Positions 1 to 5,300 are shown, counted from the first letter of the stretch. The stretch: DNA of 7,308 nt from Planctomycetaceae bacterium (GCA_031259095.1 JAIRLW010000030.1:1-7308), one strand, 5' to 3'. Numbers and translations are program-made. The notes: generated from the sequence alone by a model not told the origin.

Positions 1-290
1 TTAACAAAACAACCTCAGTAGCAATAAATCACAAAAAATCCGAACCTCATTACCTTATTACCTCATTAAAAACATAAATGAATAATGGCAACTGTCTATT
101 TTTTTAACCATAGAGCACACGGAGTTCACAGAGAAACAAGAGTAATTCTTGATGTTTTTCAATATGATTTTATAAAAAATCTCTGTGGTCTCAGTGTTTT
201 CTGTGGTAAAAAATACAATAGACAGTTACAAAATAATGAGGTAATGAGGTTTGTATTTTCGGATTTATTGCTACTGAGGTTGTTTTAAAC
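1..290. repeat. Large imperfect palindrome, MITE-like intergenic element with nested inverted repeats
   Basis: Two nested pairs of inverted repeats fold this region almost completely on itself. The outer arms (about 8-52 and 239-287) share the complement of AACCTCAGTAGCAATAAATC and AACCTCATTACC. The inner arms (about 89-135 and 175-227) pair AACTGTCTATT with AATAGACAGTT and carry degenerate ACCACAGAG / CACAGAGAAA motifs, a type found in dispersed intergenic repeats of many environmental bacteria. The centre has a small CAAGA/TCTTG stem at 137-150. An open frame at 85-288 lies wholly inside the palindrome, has no family resemblance and is not a gene. The left end may extend beyond the window. 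No transposase is present, so any mobility would have to be in trans. The structure is seen directly; the MITE label is inference. Confidence 0.75.
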
Positions 291-379
291 AATCGTTCGG
301 AAAAATTAGGTTGAAAATAAGGTTTGCGGAAACAGTTAAAATACGTTTTGGAAAATTCCACTGATATATTACCTAATTT
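291..379. other. Short AT-rich intergenic spacer downstream of the DUF1080 gene
   Basis: This spacer between the palindromic element and the stop codon of the DUF1080 gene contains a 9-bp inverted pair, AAATTAGGT (303-311) and ACCTAATTT (371-379), separated by 59 bp, and a small TGGAAAATTCCA palindrome (349-360). Neither is followed by a convincing U-tract on the minus strand, so I do not call a terminator. Confidence 0.4.
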
Positions 380-1159
380 CTATTCATAATACGGTTCACG
401 AGTTTGTTCCGGTTTTTGATTGGTATCGGGAATCTCACGAACCCAAATATTACGGAACTTTGTTTTGTTACTGTGATCCTGAAGCCGAATCGGTCGTGTC
501 GGTTCGTGTGCCTCATAAGCCGGCGGTAAATGATAAAATGTTGTTCCTTCAATCTCGTGATGATTGATAATCAGAACGCCATTTTGAAATACCGTAATAT
601 AGCCGGGTCGAACAACTTCAACCACTTTATTGTTTTCAATCTTCAATTCGGGACGATTAAACACAATATCGTAATATTGCCATTCCCCCGGTTTACGGCA
701 AACATTGACCAGTGGAGGACGTTGTTTATAAATCGAACCGCATTGACCGTCGAAATACGTTTCGTTTTCATACGAATCAAGAATCTGCACTTCGTAGTTA
801 CCGAAAAACACGCCGCTGTTACCGCGTCCCTGACCTCTGCCGGAAACTTCCGACGGCGTTGCAAATTCAAGGTGAAGTTGGACGCTGCCGAATTTTTGTT
901 TCGTCTGAATCTCCCCCGAACCGGGTTTGACCGTCAACTCGCCGTTTTCTACAGTCCACGAATTTTTGTTCCACGACGATAAATCTTTGCCGTCGAACAA
1001 AATAATCGCGTCAGACGGCGGATCGCCCGGTTTTTCGCCCGGTGTAACAATCGGCGGCTTCGTCCACGCAATGCCGCTCTTCCAATCCTGTCCAGCGGCA
1101 ATAACCATCGCCGTCGCGCAACCAACCAACAAAATGGTTAAAGTAATTTTTTTCTTCAT
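380..1159 (-). CDS. Secreted DUF1080 / 3-keto-disaccharide hydrolase family protein
   Basis: A 259-aa protein with one DUF1080 (PF06439, concanavalin-like beta-sandwich) domain at about 52-243. Family signatures are the opening ILFDGKDLSSW (53-63), GRGNSGVFF (111-119), YEVQILDSY (122-130), DGQCGSIYKQ (137-146), GEWQYYDIVFNRP (158-170), the VFQNGVLI turn (190-197) and closing PIRLQDHSNKTKFRNIWVRE (223-242). The family is now associated with 3-keto-glycoside hydrolysis or lysis; the substrate here cannot be read from sequence. The N-terminus is a signal peptide: three lysines, a hydrophobic core, then either a lipobox (LVGC, Cys14) or signal peptidase I cleavage near VIAAG (19-23). Cys140 and Cys154 could form a disulfide. 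An upstream in-frame ATG at 1225 adds 22 residues that spoil the signal peptide; the ATG at 1159 has GGAGAA six bases upstream and is chosen. The gene stands alone, 128 bp from its upstream neighbour. Confidence 0.92.
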   Translation of the reverse strand: MKKKITLTILLVGCATAMVIAAGQDWKSGIAWTKPPIVTPGEKPGDPPSDAIILFDGKDLSSWNKNSWTVENGELTVKPGSGEIQTKQKFGSVQLHLEFATPSEVSGRGQGRGNSGVFFGNYEVQILDSYENETYFDGQCGSIYKQRPPLVNVCRKPGEWQYYDIVFNRPELKIENNKVVEVVRPGYITVFQNGVLIINHHEIEGTTFYHLPPAYEAHEPTRPIRLQDHSNKTKFRNIWVREIPDTNQKPEQTREPYYE

Positions 1160-1165
1160 AGAAAA

Positions 1166-1171
1166 TTCTCC
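1166..1171 (-). promoter_or_regulatory. Ribosome binding site deciding the DUF1080 start
   Basis: GGAGAA on the minus strand ends six bases before the ATG at 1159. It supports this start over the in-frame ATG at 1225 and places the signal peptide at the true N-terminus. It overlaps a 13-bp direct repeat (CAAAATGGTTAAA at 1171-1183, also at 1130-1142 inside the signal-peptide coding region). Confidence 0.7.
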
Positions 1172-1196
1172 AAAATGGTTAAAATAGTTAAGAGTT

Positions 1197-1220
1197 ATCG
1201 AGTTAAGAGTGTAACTCGAT
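1197..1220 (-). promoter_or_regulatory. Perfect 8-bp stem-loop in the DUF1080 5' leader
   Basis: ATCGAGTT (1197-1204) and AACTCGAT (1213-1220) form a perfect 8-bp stem with an 8-nt loop. It lies 38 bp upstream of the DUF1080 start. A 10-bp direct repeat AGTTAAGAGT (1186-1195 and 1201-1210) overlaps it. On the minus strand no U-run follows, so it is not a standard terminator for the upstream gene; an operator or leader structure is possible. Function is inference. Confidence 0.4.
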
Positions 1221-1287
1221 TTCAATCAGTAAAAAACAGGTTTTTTTTAATATTTCAACAGTTTCGGTGTTTTGAATTTATAAAGTT

Positions 1288-2094
1288 TCAAAATTCACGC
1301 GGTTTAAAATTTTTCGGAACCTCTATTTTCATGGTGTCGCCGCTTTGAGTAATAACGTACAAACCGGCTTTGATAACCACGTTTTTAATATTTTGCGGAA
1401 AAATGGCTCCGGCGATACCGCCAAGAATCGTTTTATGTTTCAATCCTTTTGTGTTCCGATAATTTTGAAATCGTTCAATACGTTGGATATGTTCCTGAAT
1501 GTCATCATGGTCTGGACATACTTTCACTTCTACGACCGCAATTGATTCATCATTTTCCAGCAAAATATCAATTTGAGCAATCACTTGATTCTGATCATCC
1601 TTGATCTTCAAACCGCCGGGAAATTCATTGTCAAAATGATAACCAAGTTCATTAAACCGATCCGCAATCCCCGGCGCAACAAGATGTTCTGCAAGATCGC
1701 CAAAACGATTACTCAATTTGCCAATCTGTTTGCTAAGCTGTTTATCGGTCTCGGCAATTTGTTTATCAGTTTCTTTCATTCGCGCAGCAGTTTCCTTCAT
1801 CAGTGCATCCATCAGTGCATCGGTTTCTTTTATCCGCACTGCAAGATCGGCAAATTGCTCCTTCAGCGCTTTGTCGCTCTCTTGTCTGATTTTTTCATTC
1901 TCTTGTCTGATTTTTTCACTCTCTTGTCTGTACTTCCAAAACTCACTGATCGCTTCTTTCGTTACCAGCGATTCTTTGGTAATCTCTTTGAGGATTTTTT
2001 CTGTCGTTTCAGAAGACTTTGAAAGTTCCCGAATTACCAGATTTGTCTCATGAATTGTTTGCATGAGTTGCTCATAAGTTATTCTTGTTGACAT
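1288..2094 (-). CDS. Coiled-coil protein with C-terminal PD-(D/E)XK nuclease-like domain (DUF3782-like)
   Basis: A 268-aa protein in two parts. Residues about 15-130 are charged and heptad-like, a long coiled coil with internal repeats: KIRQENEKIRQES (61-73), DALMDALM (92-99), KETDKQIAETDKQLSKQ (107-123). Residues about 130-268 resemble the restriction-endonuclease-like fold: helix FGDLAEHLVAPGI (131-143), then IDILL with Asp176 and VEVK with Glu189 and Lys191, the spacing expected for D...ExK catalytic residues. Similar coiled-coil plus PD-(D/E)XK proteins (often labelled DUF3782) occur in many copies in cyanobacteria, planctomycetes and archaea; their role is not established. The active-site residues are present, so metal-dependent nuclease activity is possible but unproven. 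No methylase or helicase partner lies nearby. Start: the ATG at 2094 follows AAAGGTGA at proper spacing; the ATG at 2097 is too close and the ATG at 2118 has no ribosome binding site. Confidence 0.85.
   Translation of the reverse strand: MSTRITYEQLMQTIHETNLVIRELSKSSETTEKILKEITKESLVTKEAISEFWKYRQESEKIRQENEKIRQESDKALKEQFADLAVRIKETDALMDALMKETAARMKETDKQIAETDKQLSKQIGKLSNRFGDLAEHLVAPGIADRFNELGYHFDNEFPGGLKIKDDQNQVIAQIDILLENDESIAVVEVKVCPDHDDIQEHIQRIERFQNYRNTKGLKHKTILGGIAGAIFPQNIKNVVIKAGLYVITQSGDTMKIEVPKNFKPREF
1879..1930. repeat. 21-bp tandem repeats encoding coiled-coil heptads
   Basis: A 21-bp unit starting CTCTTGTCTGATTTTTTCA repeats at 1879 and 1900, with a partial third copy at 1921 (CTCTTGTCTG). 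The unit is three times seven bases, so each copy encodes one heptad (EKIRQEN / EKIRQES) and gain or loss would change coiled-coil length without shifting frame. A 12-bp repeat (CAGTGCATC at 1800-1824, encoding DALMDALM) adds to the same pattern. Confidence 0.75.
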
Positions 2095-2098
2095 CATA

Positions 2099-2106
2099 TC
2101 ACCTTT
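2099..2106 (-). promoter_or_regulatory. Ribosome binding site for the PD-(D/E)XK gene
   Basis: AAAGGTGA on the minus strand precedes two consecutive ATG codons (2097 and 2094). The distance from GG to the second ATG is 7 nt, to the first only 4 nt, which favours translation from 2094. Confidence 0.65.
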
Positions 2107-2123
2107 CTTACATTCCAATTGAG

Positions 2124-2247
2124 AATCTCTAAAAAAATACTATTTGCCAAAAACTAATTTTCTTTGACTAATTTCTTTGACTAATTATTTCAAATTTGGT
2201 TGACTACCATCGACCGAAGTCGAAATAAAATGAATTTTTTAGAGGTT
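2124..2247. repeat. Decayed copy of the GGAAC(T/C)TCTAAAAA palindromic repeat family
   Basis: The left end AATCTCTAAAAAAAT (2124-2138) and right end ATTTTTTAGAGGTT (2234-2247) are near-perfect inverted repeats. They match the ends of the better copies at 3949-4045 and 5341-5450. Near the right end the core motif survives as ATCGACCGAAGTCGAA, with TCGA at 2210 and 2220, again 10 bp apart. The interior holds a perfect 13-bp tandem duplication TTTCTTTGACTAA (2159-2171, 2172-2184). It lies between the divergent PD-(D/E)XK and PEGA genes and occupies the likely promoter region of the former. Confidence 0.6.
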
Positions 2248-2384
2248 ACATAGTTCGATCAGCATGATAATACAATAAAAACGTTTATGACGCAAGAGTT
2301 TATAGAATAATTTACCGATTGGCGGCGGAATGCGGACAATTGATTAAATTGATTAAAAAGTCGCCATTGTTGTCGAAATTGCTA

Positions 2385-2413
2385 TGGACAAGTTCTTGTT
2401 TTTTTTATAGGAT
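2385..2413 (+). promoter_or_regulatory. Candidate sigma-70-like promoter of the PEGA lipoprotein gene
   Basis: TGGACA (2385-2390; 5/6 to TTGACA) is separated by 17 bp, including an 8-T tract, from TAGGAT (2408-2413; 4/6 to TATAAT). A start near 2420 would give a leader of about 40 nt to the chosen ATG at 2462 but under 10 nt to the alternative ATG at 2429, which supports the later start. The rest of 2248-2384 contains a short direct repeat (ATTGATTAA twice, 2339-2358) and nothing else I can name. Confidence 0.4.
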
Positions 2414-2449
2414 TCCGCAGAAACTACCATGAATGGATTAAAATATTGT

Positions 2450-2454
2450 GGTGA
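2450..2454 (+). promoter_or_regulatory. Ribosome binding site deciding the PEGA gene start
   Basis: GGTGA ends seven bases before the ATG at 2462. The upstream in-frame ATG at 2429 has no comparable purine-rich site within 15 bases. Confidence 0.5.
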
Positions 2455-2461
2455 AATAATA

Positions 2462-2962
2462 ATGATGCGGTCTGTTTATAAAAAAATCTGTTTTTTACTT
2501 ATTTTTCCGGTGTTGATATTGCTGTTGTTTGAGGGTTGTGTCCGGCGGCGTATGACGGTTCGTTCCAACCCGCCCGGCGCGACTGTTTATCTCGACGGCA
2601 AAGAAATTGGTCGAACACCTTTTTCTGCCAACTTTGATTTTTATGGAAATCGGGAATTTCGGATTGTCAAACAGGGTTATGAAACAAAAACAGTCCTCAA
2701 ACCTGTTAGTGCGCCTTGGTATGAATTACCTGGTATTGACTTTGTTTCCGAAGTGCTTTTACCGGGAAAACTAACCGATCATAAATATTACGAATTTGAC
2801 CTGAAACCGGAACAAATTACGCCGACACATGAATTAGTGAGTCGTGCGGAAGAACTCCGACGTACTGCCCATGCGGAAGGGACGCTTCAAATCAACAATG
2901 GAGTTGTTGCGCCTGCGCCAATAACTCCGCCAAATTCTTCTTCGGCAAATCCTAAATTTTAA
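2462..2962 (+). CDS. PEGA-domain lipoprotein
   Basis: A 166-aa protein. Residues 1-25 are a signal peptide: positive MMRSVYKK, long hydrophobic stretch, then FEGC with Cys26 as probable lipidation site. The lipobox is non-canonical (Phe at -3, Glu at -2). The PEGA domain (PF08308) follows at once: VRSNPPGATVYLDGKEIGRT (33-52), then YGNREFRIVKQGYET (61-75). After it comes a segment typical of planctomycete members: APWYELPGIDFVSEVLLPGK (84-103) and DHKYYEFDLKP (106-116). A short helix (122-138) and a Pro/Asn/Ser-rich tail end the protein. PEGA domains are small beta-sandwiches on cell-surface proteins, often carbohydrate- or wall-associated; no enzyme activity is expected. Start: ATG at 2462 has GGTGA 7 nt upstream and gives a clean signal peptide; the in-frame ATG at 2429 would add 11 polar residues and has no ribosome binding site. 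This is the only plus-strand gene here. Confidence 0.88.
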   Translation: MMRSVYKKICFLLIFPVLILLLFEGCVRRRMTVRSNPPGATVYLDGKEIGRTPFSANFDFYGNREFRIVKQGYETKTVLKPVSAPWYELPGIDFVSEVLLPGKLTDHKYYEFDLKPEQITPTHELVSRAEELRRTAHAEGTLQINNGVVAPAPITPPNSSSANPKF

Positions 2963-3000
2963 CGCGCAGTTTATTGTGTGGACTTTCTGTTTTTTTTTTT
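2963..3000 (+). terminator. Possible weak intrinsic terminator after the PEGA gene
   Basis: CGCGCA (2963-2968) can pair with TGTGTG (2975-2980) using two G-U pairs, and an 11-T run follows at 2990-3000. The stem is weak and a 9-nt gap separates it from the T-run, so it is a poor match to a standard terminator, though position and T-tract fit. Confidence 0.3.
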
Positions 3001-3020
3001 TGTTTCATTATTTTTCCGGT

Positions 3021-3098
3021 ATTATTCGCAGATTACGCTGATTTTCGCCGATTGTTTTCTTAATATCTGCATATCTGCGTCAATTTGCGGATAATAAT
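3021..3098. repeat. Palindromic ATCTGCG-type intergenic repeat
   Basis: The left arm (3021-3053) reads ATTATTCGCAGATTACGCTG followed by ATTTTCGCCGATT; the right arm (3062-3098) is its imperfect inverse with AATATCTGCATATCTGCG and TTTGCGGATAATAAT. The spacer is about 8 nt. Tandem GCAGATT / ATCTGCG motifs of this kind are familiar as intergenic repeats in several bacterial phyla. It lies between the converging PEGA and TauE/SafE genes and could form a transcript hairpin reading either way. A single half-unit of the same type occurs at 4053-4077. Confidence 0.65.
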
Positions 3099-3151
3099 TT
3101 GGTTTATTATTGATAGGAAAATGGAATTATTAGGAGAGGTTCTATTAAACT

Positions 3152-3907
3152 TTATCGGAACACCAACATCTGGATTGGGACGAGAAGATTCAGAATCATA
3201 ATTAACGGTACAAAATAACGTTCAGGAATCCATTTGAAAATCTGCCGTCCGATGAAAACGCCGATCAGTAATGCCGGCAAAACAATAAGATCAAATAATA
3301 ATGTTTCCTGTGTCAACGTGCTGAAACCAGGAACAAGACCGCTGATTAACGGTAATTTTGAAACGTTTACAATAAAAAAGAACACTGCCCAAGTTCCCAT
3401 AAAATCTTTTTTCTCCATATTTTGTGCGGCAAGATAAACACTCATGACCGGACCGGCGGCATTTCCGGTTTGAGTGGTGAAGCCGGAAAGAAATCCCATA
3501 GACCACGCGAACAGTCGGGATTTCGGAAACGAATTCCAACGAAGTCGGCGGCGAAGTTCTTCGAAACCAAGGAGCGCAAGAACCAACACTCCAAGAAAAA
3601 TTTTAAACGTTGCGTTATCGATAATCCACAGAAACGCGGTTCCGAACAAGAGTCCGATAAAAACCGACGGTAACAATAAACGAATCCGTTGCCAGTCGGC
3701 GGTATGCCGGTAATATCGTACCGCAAACAAATCGCCAACCACAAGCAAGGGAACCACCGCACCGGTAGAAAGTTTTTCCATTCCGGGAAAAGCAAGCGTC
3801 ATCATCAACACGCCGGGAATACTGCCGCCGGGAACTCCCGTCTTCGACATACCAAAAAACAATGCCGATAAAAAACCAAAAATAATAGATTGAATCGAAA
3901 AATCCAT
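3152..3907 (-). CDS. TauE/SafE-family inner-membrane permease (sulfite exporter-like)
   Basis: A 251-aa, very hydrophobic protein with the internal duplication typical of TauE/SafE (PF01925): half one begins GFLSALFFGMSKTGVPGGS (11-29), half two begins GFLSGFTTQTGNAAGPVMSV (138-157). About seven to eight membrane segments are visible: roughly 5-20, 26-40, 46-63, 77-95, 100-114, 133-160, 171-191, 202-220 and 231-249, two of them short re-entrant-like. The family moves small anions, with sulfite, sulfoacetate or other organosulfur compounds proposed in studied members; no sulfur-metabolism gene is adjacent, so the substrate is unknown. Length is normal for the family. The ATG at 3907 is the only reasonable start, since the next Met (20) lies inside the first conserved helix; no strong ribosome binding site precedes it. 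The upstream side is occupied by the palindromic repeat 3949-4045. Confidence 0.9.
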   Translation of the reverse strand: MDFSIQSIIFGFLSALFFGMSKTGVPGGSIPGVLMMTLAFPGMEKLSTGAVVPLLVVGDLFAVRYYRHTADWQRIRLLLPSVFIGLLFGTAFLWIIDNATFKIFLGVLVLALLGFEELRRRLRWNSFPKSRLFAWSMGFLSGFTTQTGNAAGPVMSVYLAAQNMEKKDFMGTWAVFFFIVNVSKLPLISGLVPGFSTLTQETLLFDLIVLPALLIGVFIGRQIFKWIPERYFVPLIMILNLLVPIQMLVFR

Positions 3908-3948
3908 TGAAACAAATTTTTTAAAAATTCCGACAAAAGATTAGTGTA

Positions 3949-4045
3949 GGGAACTTCTAAAAACCATCTTTTTAATCGACCAAAATCGATTTTAGTCGAT
4001 TGAAATCGAATAACATAATTTTTTGTCAAAGTTTTTAGAAGTTCC
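3949..4045. repeat. MITE-like palindromic element, copy A
   Basis: The terminal inverted repeats are perfect over 15 bp: GGAACTTCTAAAAAC (3950-3964) and GTTTTTAGAAGTTCC (4031-4045). The core has TCGA at 3976, 3986, 3996 and 4006, exactly 10 bp apart, and a 26-bp near-palindrome at 3975-4000 centred on ATCGAT, with one mismatched pair. It lies between the permease and beta-propeller genes, on the 5' side of the former and 3' side of the latter. I could not identify a clear target-site duplication. It matches copy B (5341-5450) in both ends and core. Confidence 0.8.
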
Positions 4046-4052
4046 TTAAAAA

Positions 4053-4077
4053 CAATCTGCGAAAATCTGCGGATGAT
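4053..4077. repeat. Solo half-unit of the ATCTGCG-type repeat
   Basis: AATCTGCG followed by AAAATCTGCGGATGAT matches the inverse of the left arm at 3021-3053. It abuts the right end of copy A and ends just before the stop codon of the beta-propeller gene. No partner arm is nearby. Confidence 0.5.
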
Positions 4078-4081
4078 CTTT

Positions 4082-5107
4082 TTATTCGATTCTATTCTTG
4101 TCTAAAAAATTTGTATCGTCGTAAAAATTTTTCGTGTCTAAATCATCCAGAATAATAACGCCGTGAATGGAACCGGCTAATTTCGGGTCATGCCAAGTCC
4201 AAACAACATGACCGTTGGAATCAAATTCGACAACTTGTTGTCCTTTTTCACTATCGTTGGTTCCATGACCAGTCCATGTGGCAACAACAATATTACCGTT
4301 TTTGAGCGTTTGAAACTGACTCATAAAAATGTAATGTAAACCGGTTGGCGCGGGTTGACCGCCCCAACGCCGGACGACCTGATTTTCGCGGTCAACTTCG
4401 GCAAGAAAACAACCGTATCCGGCGGCAATTAACCAATTTCCGTTGGGAAGTTCGGTAACCTGATAATTGTGTTTCGCGCCGGACAATTGTAATTCTCGTA
4501 TAATGTTACCATCAAGCGAAATCTCGTAACATTTGTCCAAATTGGAACCAAACAGCAAGGTATTACGAGTGGTTCGCCGGATTTGACGAATGACTTTCAT
4601 TGCGGGAAATTCCCGCGCGGCGGTTTCGTGATTATCGGCGTCAAGCAGAAAAATTCGGACAAATCCGCGATCACAACCAAGAACTGTTCGTCCGTCAGGA
4701 AAACGAACCGCAGCCATTGTTCCGGCATATCGTACCGGATCAAAATATTCACGAACGATTTTTCGTGTCGTTAAATCATATTCCCGAAAACCGCCTTTTT
4801 TCGGCATGGCAATAAGAATCCGGTTCTCGCCAACCAACTGAATTCCCCACGCGGGACCGTCTTCAATATTCAATTTCCAATTCTTATCCGAATCGGTTTG
4901 ATCAATGTACAATAATTGTGATCTTGATTCGTCCAGCAAAAGCATTTTATGCTTGACCGGTTCCGCCGCAACAAGATTCGGCGTAATAATGTTTTCCGAA
5001 ACAGAAATAAAAATATTGCCGACGGAAAACCATCCAAAGATTACCCATAAAAGTGTCCATAAAAGGACCCAACGGTTCCGCATTTTCCAAATCTGAAACG
5101 ATTTCAT
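4082..5107 (-). CDS. Membrane-anchored or secreted beta-propeller protein (PQQ/NHL/arylsulfotransferase-like repeats)
   Basis: A 341-aa protein. Residues 12-36 are a Trp-rich hydrophobic segment after a basic N-terminus, either a membrane anchor or a long signal peptide with cleavage near NLVAA (44-48). The rest reads as six or seven beta-propeller blades: FREYDLTTRKIVREYF (107-122), GFVRIFLLDAD (148-158), KCYEISLDGNIIREL (192-206), LPNGNWLIAAG (220-230), LAEVDRENQVVRRWGG (235-250), LKNGNIVVATW (268-278), QVVEFDSNGHVVWTWHD (291-307), closing with HGVIILDDLD (315-324). The NGNxL and D..G.VVW patterns are typical of PQQ-like and ASST-like propellers. No catalytic residues can be assigned, so an extracytoplasmic binding or scaffold role is the safest reading. 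Start: ATG at 5107 has GGGAA upstream; the ATG at 5122 would add five residues. A candidate promoter and operator lie at 5157-5215. The gene is bracketed by copies A and B of one repeat family. Confidence 0.82.
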   Translation of the reverse strand: MKSFQIWKMRNRWVLLWTLLWVIFGWFSVGNIFISVSENIITPNLVAAEPVKHKMLLLDESRSQLLYIDQTDSDKNWKLNIEDGPAWGIQLVGENRILIAMPKKGGFREYDLTTRKIVREYFDPVRYAGTMAAVRFPDGRTVLGCDRGFVRIFLLDADNHETAAREFPAMKVIRQIRRTTRNTLLFGSNLDKCYEISLDGNIIRELQLSGAKHNYQVTELPNGNWLIAAGYGCFLAEVDRENQVVRRWGGQPAPTGLHYIFMSQFQTLKNGNIVVATWTGHGTNDSEKGQQVVEFDSNGHVVWTWHDPKLAGSIHGVIILDDLDTKNFYDDTNFLDKNRIE

Positions 5108-5156
5108 AGATTTTTTTCCCATTCCGTATGCTAAAGCCTAATCTTTTAACCCCTTC

Positions 5157-5175
5157 TGTACACAAAAATTGTACA
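5157..5175. promoter_or_regulatory. Operator-like inverted repeat TGTACA-N7-TGTACA
   Basis: Two TGTACA hexamers, each itself a palindrome, flank a 7-bp AT-rich spacer. The 19-bp site lies about 50 bp upstream of the beta-propeller start and just downstream of the predicted -10 box, where a repressor would block transcription. The symmetry is seen directly; binding by a regulator is inference. Confidence 0.45.
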
Positions 5176-5187
5176 TCACTTATCGTA

Positions 5188-5215
5188 ATTCTACATTTAT
5201 CAAAAAATGCGACAA
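5188..5215 (-). promoter_or_regulatory. Candidate sigma-70-like promoter of the beta-propeller gene
   Basis: On the minus strand TTGTCG (5215-5210; 4/6 to TTGACA), a 16-bp spacer and TAGAAT (5193-5188; 5/6 to TATAAT) are in promoter arrangement. Transcription would start near 5181, giving a leader of about 75 nt that includes the TGTACA inverted repeat. Confidence 0.45.
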
Positions 5216-5220
5216 GAGGG

Positions 5221-5259
5221 GAGAAGTTGCCTTCGTGGTTATTTTGGGAACCTCTAAAT
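5221..5259. repeat. Two unpaired end fragments of the palindromic repeat family
   Basis: GAGAAGTTGCCT (5221-5232) matches the right end of copy B (AGAAGTTGCCT), and GGGAACCTCTAAAT (5246-5259) resembles the left end. They face away from each other, 13 bp apart, like the junction of two adjacent elements whose bodies have been lost or diverged. The remaining gap to 5340 shows only the motif at 5301-5321 and no gene. Confidence 0.4.
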
Positions 5260-5300
5260 AGACCCTTTTCCAAAAACAAACTATTGATCATTTTTTCTTG

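Noticed and set aside
85..288. 67-aa open frame on the plus strand
   Set aside because: It lies entirely inside the nested palindrome, has no recognisable domain, and its codons are fixed by the inverted repeats.
530..982. 150-aa plus-strand open frame opposite the DUF1080 gene
   Set aside because: It is antisense to a well-supported DUF1080 coding region with clear family motifs, and resembles no family.
1308..1330. GGAACCTCTATTTTC resembling a repeat end
   Set aside because: It lies within the coding sequence for the conserved C-terminal part of the PD-(D/E)XK protein and has no inverted partner; probably chance.
1573..2053. Plus-strand open frames of 149 and 111 aa rich in Phe, Leu and Ser
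   Set aside because: They are antisense to the coiled-coil repeats; their apparent hydrophobicity follows from reading Glu/Lys codons on the opposite strand.
1288..2094. Restriction-modification or other defence role for the PD-(D/E)XK protein
   Set aside because: There is no methyltransferase, helicase, ATPase or toxin partner nearby, and neighbours are envelope genes, so a defence label is not supported.
3805..4029. 74-aa minus-strand open frame through copy A
   Set aside because: Its N-terminal half is repeat sequence and the rest overlaps the permease gene in another frame.
4947..5291. 114-aa minus-strand open frame overlapping the beta-propeller 5' end
   Set aside because: It overlaps the signal-anchor coding region in another frame, has no family resemblance and covers the likely promoter region.
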